Below are positions 16,901 through 26,441 of a stretch of 52,785 bases of DNA, one piece after another. This DNA is from Deltaproteobacteria bacterium (GTDB lineage: Bacteria > Myxococcota_A > UBA9042): contig VGRO01000019.1 in assembly GCA_016875335.1 (NCBI GenBank), forward strand, positions 1 through 52,785, in the 5' to 3' direction. The position numbers were made by a program, and so were the translations under genes. The notes below the pieces were generated by a model. That model did not search any database and was not told where the DNA came from. It was given only the letters and a program-made list of their open reading frames with translations. The first letter of the stretch is position 1; every line of letters begins with the position of its first letter.

Positions 16901-18760
16901 ACCCGGTCGCACCGTACTTGGCGTGTTGCCCGCCGACTTGGCCAGCCAGCGGAAATTGTCGATCAACACCGCCGAGTCCAAGATGTGATCGCCTTCGTCG
17001 AAGATAATGAAGCGCAAGGTGATCGTCTCGCCAGGCGCAACCGGCGCAGTGGTCGTCAGCCAACCGGTGCCACCACCATTGGATTCGTAGCCGGTGCCCT
17101 GCAGAAGCGCCGCGCCGAGGGGACACCCGGGGCACACGTCGAAAAGAGCGTTGTTGATGCTGATGCAGTTGCCCTTGTTGTCAAAGCTCACGTTGCCCTT
17201 GAATCCTTTGGAATCCAAGATCGCCAGGAACTTGTCGTTGAACTGGGTGCCGACCCACTCGGGGTATTCTGAACTCATGAAATTGAAGTCGAACGCGAAT
17301 GCTTGCGCGTTGCCTGGCACGTGCAGCGTGAGCTTCCACTCGGTGTAGTCGTACACAGATCCCGAGTTCTTGCAGTTGACTGGCGGGTATGGCGCGGAAT
17401 TGCTGAAGGCCGTCCCGCTTTGCGGCACAGCATAGCCCGGTTGGCCCACTGCCGCCGCGATGCCCGACGACATGGCCACCATGTTCGGCCCCTTGATGGG
17501 CTTGGGCGTGCCGTACGCCTGCTTGATGGCCTTGGCGTTCGGACTGGCAACCGTCACGAACGTACTCTGCTGCATGCCGATGCACAGATCGATGGCGCTG
17601 GCAAAGTCGGTGGCGTTGGCTGCGTTCAGGCCTGCCTTGTCGCAGGTGTCGCCGAGTTCATCGGTCACGCCGTCGCAGTCGTTGTCCAGGCTGTCGCCGG
17701 GCATTTCGATCGACCCCGGGTTGATGAGCGGGTTGTAGTCGTTGCAGTCCTGGCAACCCACGAAACCGTCCTTGTCGCCGTCCTCCTGCGCGTCGATCTT
17801 GCCGTTGCAGTCGTTGTCCTTGTTGTTCTTGCAGTTGCGGCCGGCGCCCGGGTTGATGGTGATGTCCTTGTCGTTGCAGTCGTCCTTGCACGCCGAGTAC
17901 CCGTCGCCGTCGTAGTCGAGGTCGTCGACGATCCCGTTGCAGTCCTGGTCGATCTTGTCGCAGATCTCGAGCGCGGCCTTGTAGACCTTGGGGTCGTTGT
18001 CATTGCAGTCGGTGCAACTCGGATCGCCGTCTTTGTCCTTGTCGCTTTGGTTGTCGGGGGTGCCGTCGCAGTTCTTGTCCTTCTTGCTGTTGCAATCCGG
18101 GGTGGCGCCGGGGTGCACGGCTGGGTCGTTGTCGTCGCAATCGCCGCAAATGGGGTGGCCATCGCCATCGTTGTCGATCTGCATGTCGGGCACGCCGTCG
18201 CAGTCGCCGTCCTTTCCGGGCGCGCAGGCCGACTTGGCTCCCGGATAGATGGTCGGATCGTCGTCGTCGCAGTCCTGACCGGCACCCGGGCACTTGGAGA
18301 AACCGTCCTTGTCGCCGTCATAGTCGTCGATCATGCCGTTGCAATCGTCGTCCTTGTCGTTGCACCACTCGGTGGCGCCCGGATGGATGTCCTTGTTGGC
18401 GTCGTCGCAGTCGCCGTCGGCGGGGGTGAAGCCGTCGTTGTCTTTGTCGGCCTTGGGCAGTCCGCTGAGGTCGGGCTTTGCGGGCACGTCGACCGCCGGT
18501 ATCGCCCCTGCGTCCAGGCTGCGTCCTGCCCCGTCGCCGGACTCGCCGCTGCTGCCGGCGTCGCTGACTTCGGCGCCCCCGCCGATCTTGATGTCGACCC
18601 CACCCAGACTGGGCAGACCGCGGTTGCCGGCACTGCCGTTGTTGGTGCTGGACGGCAGGTTGAAGGTTCCCGCGCTGGCGCCGTCGCCGGTGCCGCCGCC
18701 CACGCAGCCCGCCACCAAAGCTGCTGCCAAGCCGATAGCGATGCAGACGGACCGAGACAT
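16892..18760 (-). CDS. MopE-repeat lipoprotein with choice-of-anchor L domain
   Basis: The ATG at 18760 opens a clear lipoprotein signal (LAAALVAGC) and gives 622 residues. A Gly/Ser/Asp linker is followed by six MopE-type repeats (about residues 110-367) of the form DCDDxDPxIxPGA then DxDCNGxxDD. These are known metal-binding motifs, with copper bound in MopE itself and calcium plausible in others. The C-terminal part resembles the choice-of-anchor L domain, with SSEYPEWVGTQFNDKFLAIL and a beta-rich end. A cell-surface or outer-membrane-associated role is likely. Its 3' end overlaps kce by nine bases, so the two transcripts converge. Confidence 0.85.
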   Translation of the reverse strand: MSRSVCIAIGLAAALVAGCVGGGTGDGASAGTFNLPSSTNNGSAGNRGLPSLGGVDIKIGGGAEVSDAGSSGESGDGAGRSLDAGAIPAVDVPAKPDLSGLPKADKDNDGFTPADGDCDDANKDIHPGATEWCNDKDDDCNGMIDDYDGDKDGFSKCPGAGQDCDDDDPTIYPGAKSACAPGKDGDCDGVPDMQIDNDGDGHPICGDCDDNDPAVHPGATPDCNSKKDKNCDGTPDNQSDKDKDGDPSCTDCNDNDPKVYKAALEICDKIDQDCNGIVDDLDYDGDGYSACKDDCNDKDITINPGAGRNCKNNKDNDCNGKIDAQEDGDKDGFVGCQDCNDYNPLINPGSIEMPGDSLDNDCDGVTDELGDTCDKAGLNAANATDFASAIDLCIGMQQSTFVTVASPNAKAIKQAYGTPKPIKGPNMVAMSSGIAAAVGQPGYAVPQSGTAFSNSAPYPPVNCKNSGSVYDYTEWKLTLHVPGNAQAFAFDFNFMSSEYPEWVGTQFNDKFLAILDSKGFKGNVSFDNKGNCISINNALFDVCPGCPLGAALLQGTGYESNGGGTGWLTTTAPVAPGETITLRFIIFDEGDHILDSAVLIDNFRWLAKSAGNTPSTVRPGSG

Positions 18761-18968
18761 GGACACAGTACCGCGCCGACGCCACGCCGGACGCCACGTC
18801 CACGGTACACAGCCGCACGGACCCCGGCAAGACCCAAAAGCGCATGGGGTCGCCGCACCCCACGACACGGCGCGCGGACCGGTGCCATGCGCGGTCGGCA
18901 ACGTGCAGATTTCACGCAATTTTACAAGATGGACGGCGCGGCAGCCGAGCGGGCCCGGCCGGGCGCGA

Positions 18969-20516
18969 TCAAAACGCCCCGGAGATGCGGCGGGCGTCCG
19001 TGAACTTCTCGCCCATCACCCGCTCGGCCACGCGGGCGGAGCGGAAGAGGTGCACGAGTTCGCCGTCCAGCGCCCCGCGATCCGCCTCGTCTTCGAGGAT
19101 GCGCAGCGCGTTGGCGTGGGGCACCGCCTTCTTGTACGGGCGGTCCGAAGCGGTGAGGGCGTCGTAGATGTCGGCGATGGCCATCATGCGAGCTTCGACA
19201 CCAATGTCCGCGGCCGGCAGGCCTTGCGGGTATCCGGTTCCATTGAGCTTCTCGTGGTGGCCGTGGGCGATCTCGGGCACGCGGCGCAACCCGCGTGACC
19301 ATGGAATCTGCTTCAAAAACCGGAAGGTGTGGGAAACGTGACTTTCGATCTCGCGGCGTTCGGCCAGCGACAGCGTGCCGCGCGGAATGGACAGTAGTTC
19401 GATTTCGACCGGCGTGAGCAGCGGCGCCGGCTCGCCGCCTGGCCCAGGGAAATGCAGCACCGCACCGCGCTGCAGCGCTTCGAAACTGCCGGCGGGCAGC
19501 ACCGTCGGGTGGTTGGCCGCCTCGGCGATGGCGAGCACTGCGTCGATCTCGGCGATACGGCTCGCAAACTCGGCGTCGTGATCGGCGACCAGTTCGGGGA
19601 CGGCGCCCGCGCGCAGCAGAGCGACGCACTGCCGCAGGTGGTCGACCTCCAGCGACTTCTTGGCGAGCGCAAACCGCATCCGCACCAGGTCGAGCTGCAT
19701 CGGGTACAGCTTGTGCGCCTTGACCAACACGTCTTCGCGCACGCCGACCTTGCCAAAGTCGTGCAAAAGAGCGGCATAGCGCAGTTCGATGCGGTGCGCG
19801 GGCGAAAACGCCAACCCAGTCCACCGGGCGGTGCCGTGGATCTCGACGGCATCGGCGATGCCCAACGTCAGCTTGGCCACCCGCTCACTGTGGCCGGCGG
19901 TGGTCGGATCGCGGGCTTCGATGGCGACGACCGAGGCCTGTACGAATCCTTCGAAAAGACGGGTGATGTCGTCGTGCAGCAGCGCGTTCTCGACGGCCGA
20001 CGCCGCCTGCCCGCCGAGCGCCAGCAGCAGTTCTTCGTCGTCGTGGTCGAACACGCCGTCGCGCTTGTTGAGCAGTTGCAGGACGCCGACCACGTCGCCG
20101 CGGCTGTTGTGCATCGGCACGCACAGCAACGTCTGGGTGTGGTAACCGGTCGAGCGGTCGACCGCCGGGTTGAAGCGTGCGTCGCGGTAGGCGTCGTGCA
20201 GGTTGACCACCTCGCCCGTCTCGGCGACCAGGCCGGCGATGCCCGTGCCCTTGGGGATGCGGATCTCGCCGCCCAAACCTTGGGCGATCTTGCTCCACAG
20301 CGATGCGGTGTCGAGATCGACGAGGAAAAGCGTGCCGCGGTCGGCATCGACCACCCGCGCCGCCTCGGACACGATGCGCTGCAAGAGGCGGTCGAGTTCG
20401 CGCTCTTCGTTGAGCGCCTTGGCGATTTCGAGCAGCGCTTGCAGCCGGTCGGCTTTTTCGCGGTACAGCACCGAAAAAGCACCTGAAGGCGCACCGGCTG
20501 GCGTCGAGGTCGGCAT
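18969..20516 (-). CDS. GAF domain / HD-GYP phosphodiesterase with insertion
   Basis: This 515-residue protein probably hydrolyses cyclic di-GMP in response to a ligand or redox signal. A GAF domain spans about 35-185 (LDRLLQRIVSEAARVVDADR and CVPMHNSRGDVVGVLQLLN). The HD-GYP part has GHSERVAKL (about 208), LLHDFGKVGV with the HD pair at 252-253, HHE at 420-422 and GTGYP ending at 430. All metal-binding motifs I can check are present. HD and HHE are about 168 residues apart, roughly 110 more than usual, so an extra segment (about 265-375) is inserted. The ATG at 20516 is preferred over an upstream TTG. It is divergent from the HEAT-repeat gene. Confidence 0.85.
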   Translation of the reverse strand: MPTSTPAGAPSGAFSVLYREKADRLQALLEIAKALNEERELDRLLQRIVSEAARVVDADRGTLFLVDLDTASLWSKIAQGLGGEIRIPKGTGIAGLVAETGEVVNLHDAYRDARFNPAVDRSTGYHTQTLLCVPMHNSRGDVVGVLQLLNKRDGVFDHDDEELLLALGGQAASAVENALLHDDITRLFEGFVQASVVAIEARDPTTAGHSERVAKLTLGIADAVEIHGTARWTGLAFSPAHRIELRYAALLHDFGKVGVREDVLVKAHKLYPMQLDLVRMRFALAKKSLEVDHLRQCVALLRAGAVPELVADHDAEFASRIAEIDAVLAIAEAANHPTVLPAGSFEALQRGAVLHFPGPGGEPAPLLTPVEIELLSIPRGTLSLAERREIESHVSHTFRFLKQIPWSRGLRRVPEIAHGHHEKLNGTGYPQGLPAADIGVEARMMAIADIYDALTASDRPYKKAVPHANALRILEDEADRGALDGELVHLFRSARVAERVMGEKFTDARRISGAF

Positions 20517-20671
20517 CGTCGTGTCGTACAAAGGTCAGGGGGTGGACCTTGCGTCCAGTGTACCACGCTTTGACGGAGGCACCAGTTGCGGGCTGCAGCA
20601 ACCGGACCCACCGTTGGATCGCAGACGACAAGGCGCCGCATCGGCCGCGGCACGCCCCCTCGTCACGCCCC

Positions 20672-20685
20672 GTACACTGGTGTAC
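20672..20685. promoter_or_regulatory. palindrome in the divergent intergenic region
   Basis: GTACAC, a two-base centre and GTGTAC form a near-perfect dyad about 80 bases upstream of the HEAT-repeat start and 155 bases upstream of the HD-GYP start. A half-site-like GTGTAC also occurs near 20560. This could be an operator for a dimeric regulator. No regulator gene is identified, so it is only a candidate. Confidence 0.35.
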
Positions 20686-20766
20686 AGTCCGCCCTGGCGC
20701 CGCCACCGCTGTACGATCGGTCGGGCGCTGACCGGCCCACTTTTCGCACCTCGCGCGAGACCACCC

Positions 20767-22263
20767 ATGCCCGACGCGCTTGCCGCCTCCGCTGCGCTGC
20801 AACCCAACAAGGGCGGGTCGCGAGAACCAGTCGCATGGCCGATCGAAGGGTTTGAGCGCGATCTCGTCGCCGTCGAGGCGCTGCAGAAAGCCAAGGCGAA
20901 GCTGACGCCCGAGTTGTTGCGCGCCGGCATGCTCGACGGCCGCCTGGCGGTGCGCGTCAACAGCGTGCGCGCGTTGGCCTTGCACGGTCCCCCGAGCGAC
21001 GCGGACCTCGACGTCGTGCTGGTGCTGCTCAAGGATGGCAGCGCCTCGGTGCGTTCTGCGGCGACCCGGGCGCTGGCGGGAGCGCAGCCGTCCGACAAGG
21101 TCATCCCGGCACTCATCCGCGCACAATTGGCAGACCCCAAGGCACATGCTGACATTGCCGAGGTCATGAGGGGCTACGGGACGGACGCAGTCGCCGCACT
21201 GATGCCGTGCCTGCGCTGCGACGGCGAAGAGGCCGACCGGGCGGCGTTGCCCTACCTGCTGCAATTGGGTGCGCCAGCCCAGGCCGCGCTCGGCAAGGCG
21301 TTGGTGCACCCGGACGCCCGCATGCGGGCAAATGCGCTGGCTGGCCTGATGCTTTTCGGCACGCACGCCTTGCAGGAAAACCACCGCGTGGTCATCGCCC
21401 TCGGCCGCGACCACGACCTGAATGTGCGCACGTTGGCGCGCCAGGCGCTGACCCGGGTGTCGCGCGCCAGCTCGCCGCCCTTTGCCGAGGTGCGACCGCT
21501 GCCGATCGAGGCCATGGATGCGCAGCTCGCCGACGAGCCGGCGCTCAAGAAGGCAGCGAAAGCCTTGGAATCTTCCGCGTTGTTGGCGCTGACGCGCGAC
21601 GGTCGCGATCTGGTGCGCGCCAATGCCTGGCGCGGGCTGGGTGCGCTCGGTCCGCTCGACGCCGCGGCGAGCCTGCAGGCGGCGGTGGCGACGCGCGACA
21701 GCGACGTCCACGTGCGCCGCGAAGCCTGTCTCGCGCTTCGGCAATGTCCAGAAGCCGTGTTGTTGGACGTGACCGGGCCGCTGCTGTTGGCGACGCGCGA
21801 TCGCGAGAAGCCGGTGGCCCAGGCCGCCCGCCAGGCGCTCTTGAGCCAGGGCAAGCGCACCGTCGGCCTGCTGGTCGAAAACCTGGCCAACCCGAGCCCG
21901 ACGCTGCAAGACGCCGCCATCACCATGCTGGTGACCCTGGAACAGGATGCGGCACCCGCAGTGACCAAGGCGCTGGCGTCACCCCAGCCGCCGGTGCGCG
22001 AGAATGCGCTCATCGCGCTTGGCGAGATCGGCGGCAAGGGTCTCGAGGCGGCGACGGACCAACTGGTCGAGTTGACGCGGGACCACATCGACGGCGTCCG
22101 CGCCCAGGCCTTGCGCACGCTGGCCAGGCTCTCGGACGCCACGCTCAAGGCCCGCCGCGAGACGTTGATGGAACTGGGGCGCAAGGCCTGGCGCGAGGAT
22201 GCCGCCCTGGTTGTGCGCAACGCGGGCAACGATCTGGCGAACAAGATCATGTACTTGCGATAG
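20767..22263 (+). CDS. HEAT-repeat protein
   Basis: The 498-residue protein is almost entirely short paired helices with the pattern of HEAT repeats, for example VRVNSVRALALHG, SVRSAATRALAG, VRENALIALGEIG and VRAQALRTLARLS. No signal peptide or membrane segment is seen, so a cytoplasmic scaffold or protein-binding role is inferred. It lacks the catalytic signatures of the phycobilin lyase branch as far as I can judge. The ATG at 20767 has only a weak GAGA ahead of it. The CoA-binding protein gene starts nine bases after its stop, so they probably share a transcript. Confidence 0.75.
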   Translation: MPDALAASAALQPNKGGSREPVAWPIEGFERDLVAVEALQKAKAKLTPELLRAGMLDGRLAVRVNSVRALALHGPPSDADLDVVLVLLKDGSASVRSAATRALAGAQPSDKVIPALIRAQLADPKAHADIAEVMRGYGTDAVAALMPCLRCDGEEADRAALPYLLQLGAPAQAALGKALVHPDARMRANALAGLMLFGTHALQENHRVVIALGRDHDLNVRTLARQALTRVSRASSPPFAEVRPLPIEAMDAQLADEPALKKAAKALESSALLALTRDGRDLVRANAWRGLGALGPLDAAASLQAAVATRDSDVHVRREACLALRQCPEAVLLDVTGPLLLATRDREKPVAQAARQALLSQGKRTVGLLVENLANPSPTLQDAAITMLVTLEQDAAPAVTKALASPQPPVRENALIALGEIGGKGLEAATDQLVELTRDHIDGVRAQALRTLARLSDATLKARRETLMELGRKAWREDAALVVRNAGNDLANKIMYLR

Positions 22264-22272
22264 GTCGTCGCG

Positions 22273-22707
22273 GTGCAACCTGCACGGGCCGTCGATCTCC
22301 TGCGCCGGGCGCGCACCGTTGCGGTGCTGGGTGCCCATCCCGATGTGGTCCGGCCCGCCGGCTACGTGCCCGATTATCTGCACTCCGTCGGCTACCGTGT
22401 GCTGCCCGTCAACCCCCGCTTTGCCGGCCAGACCCTGTGGGGCGAGCGGGTGCGCGCCTCACTGGCCGAGATCGGCGAGCCCGTTGACATCGTGGACGTT
22501 TTCCGCCGGTCCGAGGACGTTCCGGCCCACCTGGACGACATCTTGGCGATGCGCCCACTGCCAGGGTGCGTGTGGTTGCAACTGGGCATCGTCCAGCACG
22601 CCATCGCAGCGGCCCTCGACCGGGCTGGCATCGCGTTCGTGCAGGACCGTTGCACGCTGGCTGAGCACCGCCGCCACGGTCTGCCTGTCGCAGCGCGATC
22701 GCCATAG
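22273..22707 (+). CDS. CoA-binding domain protein (YccU-type)
   Basis: The protein has 144 residues, starts at a GTG and consists of a single Rossmann-fold CoA-binding domain. The N-terminal nucleotide-binding strand is RTVAVLGAHPDVVRPAG. YVPDYLHSVGYRVLPVNP, PVDIVDVFRRSEDVPAHLDD and VWLQLGI are the usual family blocks, with the closing FVQDRCTLAEHRRH segment. Length and layout match the YccU family, whose cellular role remains vague. It lies nine bases after the HEAT-repeat gene. Confidence 0.85.
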   Translation: MQPARAVDLLRRARTVAVLGAHPDVVRPAGYVPDYLHSVGYRVLPVNPRFAGQTLWGERVRASLAEIGEPVDIVDVFRRSEDVPAHLDDILAMRPLPGCVWLQLGIVQHAIAAALDRAGIAFVQDRCTLAEHRRHGLPVAARSP

Positions 22708-22770
22708 CAGCCCGCCCCAAGAAGTGCCATGCTTGCGGCCTCGGCGGCGGAGCGCGCTGGCACGGAGCCC

Positions 22771-25700
22771 ATGAAAACAAGAGCTTGCCTCCAAGCGCAG
22801 ATCGCCGTCGCGGCGCTCGCCTGGGCGTGCGGAGACGACGCTGCGGTCAAGGCGCCGACGCTTGGCACGGCGGCCGACGGTACCGTGACCGGTGACCTGG
22901 TCTTCGCGGACGGCACCGCCCCACGGGCCGACGCCGAGGCCGCGGACAGCGGGACTGGCGGCGACGCAGCGCCTGGCGTTCCCGATGCGGCAGGGGACGG
23001 CGGCGCGGTCGACGACGGTGGCGACGATACGGCACCCTGCCCCGGCTCGGTCGGCTGCGCGTGCTACAAGGACGACAACTGCCCGACCGCCAGCGCCTGC
23101 GTGGCGACCGCCAGCGGCAAGCAGTGCGCGGCCCCGTGCCTGAGCGGCCAACCGTGCGCACCGGGCACGGTGTGTCTGACGCTGCCCGGCGCCGACACCG
23201 CCAGCGCCGCGGACGACAAGCCGGTGTGCGTGCCCAAATGGCCACACCTGTGCGACCCGTGCGCGTCGGCGGCGACCTGTGGGCTGGGCGACGGCGGGGC
23301 AGGTGCGTGCGTATCCATCGACGTCACCCCGGGCGCCAAGGGCTGGCAGTGCAGCAGCGCGTGCAGCGACGACAGCAAGTGCCCGTCTGGCTACCACTGT
23401 GGCACGGCGACCGCGGTCGGCGGTTTCGTCGGCCCCTACTGCCTGCCCAATGCGGGCCAGTGCGCGTGCAGCGACAGCGCCGTCCAGAAGGGCCTGACGA
23501 CCCCCTGCGCCAGCGCGGCGACCCTGCCCGACGGCACGCCCATCCAGTGCGTTGGCGTTCGCACCTGCGACGCGGCGACCGGCAAGCTGGGCGCGTGCAG
23601 CGCGTCGAGTCCCAAGAAGGAGATCTGCAACGGCCTGGATGACGACTGCAACGGCCTGACGGACGAAGCGGCGTCCTGTGACGACGACAACGCGTGTACC
23701 GACGACGCGTGTGAAAAAGGCAGTTGCGCCTTCATCGCCAACGCCCAAGGGTGCAACGACGGAGACGCATGTACGACCGCCGACGCATGCGCGACGGGCA
23801 AGTGCACGGGCGGCAAGCCCGCGGACTGCGAGGACAAGAATCCATGCACCACAGACAGTTGCAGCCCATCCTCGGGCTGCGCCCATGCGCCCAACGCCGC
23901 GGCCTGCGACGACGGCGACGCGTGCACGGCCAACGACGCCTGTGTGGCCGGCCAGTGTGCCGCGGGCGCCAACACCTGCCCATGCCAGACCGACGGCGAC
24001 TGCGCCACCAAGGACGACAAGAACCCGTGCAATGGCTCGTTGTATTGCGCCAAGGCATCCGCGCCGTTCGTCTGCAAGGTCAACCCGGCGACGGTCATCA
24101 CCTGCAACCCCAAGGATGACACGGTCTGCGCCGTCGCCACGTGCGACCCCAAAGATGGCAAGTGCAAGCCGCAGGCCCAGAACGACGGCAAACCATGCGA
24201 CGACGGCAGCGCGTGTTCCAACGCTGACCAGTGCAAGGCGGGCAAATGCGGCGGGAGCGTCACGCCGTGCGACGACGGCAACGCGTGCACCGACGACGCC
24301 TGCGACGCCAAGAAGGGCTGCACCCACAAGCCCAACAAGGCCGCGTGCGACGATGGCGACGCCTGCACCACCGGCGATGGCTGCGCCGACGCGGCCTGCA
24401 AGGCGACCCCCAAGGCGTGCAACGACGGCTTTGCGTGCACGACCGATAGTTGCGACAAGGCCACCGGCGGCTGCCAGATCACGCCGGGCACAACGCCCGG
24501 ATGCGGCAAGGCCATCTTGCCGTACGCGCACCAGTTCAACTGCGGCACGCCGGGGTTGGACCAATGGCAACTGTCTGATTGGGCGTTGCCGGCAGGGTCG
24601 GTCCGCTGGGCCTTTGACGCCACCGGACCCCTGCCCGGGGTCACCGGCCAGACCTGCTCGCTCAACCTGAACAACGGCAAGGACCTGGCGTGCCCCGCCG
24701 GGCAGGGCGCGCTGGCGGCGACTGCCGATTCGCCGTGGTTCGACGCCACCAAGGTCGCGGCCAAGTCGCCTGTGGTGGTGCGCGTGACCTCGGCGGGCAA
24801 TTGGACGGCCCAGCACGTGGCCAAGGTGCAGGTGCGGCTCGCCGACGGGCTGTGGACCGACCTGGCTACCGCGCCAACGCCGACTGGAACGGCCCAGACT
24901 GTGCAATGGCCTGTGCCGGGCGGGGCCGGAACCGGTTTTCAGGTGCGGTTCTCGTTCAGCGGCCCGTGCGCGCCTGGTGCCATCGGCTGGTTCCTCGACG
25001 ACTTCGCCGTGTTCGAGGACCTGTGCGCGACCGGCAACGGTGGCTGCATGCCCGACCAGTTGTGCAGTATCGACGCCAAGATGCTGGTCGTGTGCAACGC
25101 ATGCAAGCCGGGCTTCGTCTTCAAGGACGGCGGCTGTACCGACGTCGACGAGTGCGCCAAGCCCGGTGCGTGCGCCGCCGAGGCCACCTGCACCAACGCG
25201 GTCGGTAGCTTTTCGTGTGCGTGCAAGGCCGGCTACGCAGGCGACGGCAAGACATGCAAGGACGTCGACGAGTGTGCGACCGGCAAGGCCACTTGCGGCG
25301 CCAACACCACCTGCTTGAACACCCCGGGCGGCTGGGAGTGCAAGTGCGCCCCCAACACCGTCGGCGTCGGCAACGCCTGCTACAAGAAGGGGTTCGACGC
25401 CAAGGCCCCTGCCACGCACTGCCTGGAGGTGCTGACGCTGCACCCAGGGTCGCCTGACGGCAGCTACTGGATCGACCCCGACGGCGCCGGGCCCGTGCCG
25501 GCCACGCAATACACCTGCGACATGAAGAACGGCGGATGGACGCTCTTGATCTTTGACGACTTCGAGGACGGAGCGCTCAAGGGATGGTCGGCGGGCAAGG
25601 TCGAGGCGTGCGGCGAGTTCGGCAAGATGTTGGGCGGCCCCGGGGTCTTTGGCAAGGGAGCGGCGGTCAGCAAATCGGTCCTGGCGCCCTCCCACACCCA

Positions 25701-25977
25701 GGCCAAGCTCTTCATGCACTACATCAGCGGCGATTCGTGGGATGGTGAGACCGGGTTGGTCCAAGTCAATGGCAACACTGTGTTTTCCAAAAAGGGCCAG
25801 TTGGGGGTCATCGGCAACAAGTGCGGCGACTGGTTGTGGGACGACGACAAGTGGGATGTCGCCTGGACCGGGCCGCACACCGCCTCGCCGCTCGTCGTGC
25901 TGGCCACGAGCACGCTCGACCAACCGGCCGACAACGAGTGGTTTGCCATCGACAATGTGGTCGTCTGGGTCAAGTAG
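22771..25977 (+). CDS. Cys-rich lipoprotein with CTDC, EGF-like and fibrinogen-like domains
   Basis: The ATG at 22771 has GGAG eight bases upstream and gives 1068 residues with a lipoprotein-type signal (Cys near LAWAC). In order come a Cys module like that of the protein at 8254-10785, a MopE motif (EICNGLDDDCNGLTDE near 285), CTDC repeats (about 300-570) including one PCNGSLYC module, a beta-sandwich ending in GWFLDDFAVFE (about 585-755), and two calcium-binding EGF-like domains starting DVDEC (about 790-870). The C-terminus resembles the start of fibrinogen-like domains (GSPDGSYWIDPDG and YTCDMKNGGWTLL). These modules are typical of eukaryotic adhesion proteins. A surface adhesion role is inferred. 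Confidence 0.82.
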   Translation: MKTRACLQAQIAVAALAWACGDDAAVKAPTLGTAADGTVTGDLVFADGTAPRADAEAADSGTGGDAAPGVPDAAGDGGAVDDGGDDTAPCPGSVGCACYKDDNCPTASACVATASGKQCAAPCLSGQPCAPGTVCLTLPGADTASAADDKPVCVPKWPHLCDPCASAATCGLGDGGAGACVSIDVTPGAKGWQCSSACSDDSKCPSGYHCGTATAVGGFVGPYCLPNAGQCACSDSAVQKGLTTPCASAATLPDGTPIQCVGVRTCDAATGKLGACSASSPKKEICNGLDDDCNGLTDEAASCDDDNACTDDACEKGSCAFIANAQGCNDGDACTTADACATGKCTGGKPADCEDKNPCTTDSCSPSSGCAHAPNAAACDDGDACTANDACVAGQCAAGANTCPCQTDGDCATKDDKNPCNGSLYCAKASAPFVCKVNPATVITCNPKDDTVCAVATCDPKDGKCKPQAQNDGKPCDDGSACSNADQCKAGKCGGSVTPCDDGNACTDDACDAKKGCTHKPNKAACDDGDACTTGDGCADAACKATPKACNDGFACTTDSCDKATGGCQITPGTTPGCGKAILPYAHQFNCGTPGLDQWQLSDWALPAGSVRWAFDATGPLPGVTGQTCSLNLNNGKDLACPAGQGALAATADSPWFDATKVAAKSPVVVRVTSAGNWTAQHVAKVQVRLADGLWTDLATAPTPTGTAQTVQWPVPGGAGTGFQVRFSFSGPCAPGAIGWFLDDFAVFEDLCATGNGGCMPDQLCSIDAKMLVVCNACKPGFVFKDGGCTDVDECAKPGACAAEATCTNAVGSFSCACKAGYAGDGKTCKDVDECATGKATCGANTTCLNTPGGWECKCAPNTVGVGNACYKKGFDAKAPATHCLEVLTLHPGSPDGSYWIDPDGAGPVPATQYTCDMKNGGWTLLIFDDFEDGALKGWSAGKVEACGEFGKMLGGPGVFGKGAAVSKSVLAPSHTQAKLFMHYISGDSWDGETGLVQVNGNTVFSKKGQLGVIGNKCGDWLWDDDKWDVAWTGPHTASPLVVLATSTLDQPADNEWFAIDNVVVWVK

Positions 25978-26019
25978 CTGAAGCGATCTGCCGGCGCAGG
26001 CGTCCAAGGCGCGCCGCTA

Positions 26020-26250
26020 GGAGCCTGTCGGACTATCGTTCGACAGGCTCCGTGGTGGTTGCGATCGAGGCAGCGACCAAGAACTGCCTGAAGTAAATTC
26101 AGGCAGTTTCGGTCGCTGGCAGGCCGCAGCCGCGGCCTGCCTAGGAGCCTGTCGGCCAGAATCTCGCGATTCTGGCGTTTCACCGACAGGCTCCCAGGAG
26201 CCTGTCGGCCAGAAACCGCCCGATTCTGGCATTTCGCCGACAGCCTCCTG
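26020..26250. repeat. REP-like cluster of five hairpins
   Basis: Five palindromes sit end to end. Stem 26020-26030 pairs with 26041-26051. Stems 26071-26078 and 26082-26092 pair with 26111-26118 and 26098-26108. Stem 26118-26127 pairs with 26132-26141. Stems 26144-26155 and 26156-26163 pair with 26183-26194 and 26168-26175. Stems 26197-26208 and 26209-26214 pair with 26237-26248 and 26224-26229. GGAGCCTGTCGG recurs at the head of the fourth and fifth, and the first carries 11 of its 12 bases. The surrounding 464-base gap (25978-26441) holds nothing else recognisable. Confidence 0.8.
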
Positions 26251-26441
26251 GGGCCGGCCGTTGCGCCGAAGCCCCGACAGCGTTACATTTCGCGGCGCTG
26301 TCGGTGGCCTGCGGGCGCGGCGACGCACAAGGTCTTGAACTTCCGAAGGCTGGGGGTCTTGCCGTCTCGGATGCCGGCCGTGTGGTTGCGCGCCGGCGCT
26401 CCCCTTCGCGCGCGGCGCGCATTTCGCTGAAAGGAGTCCGC

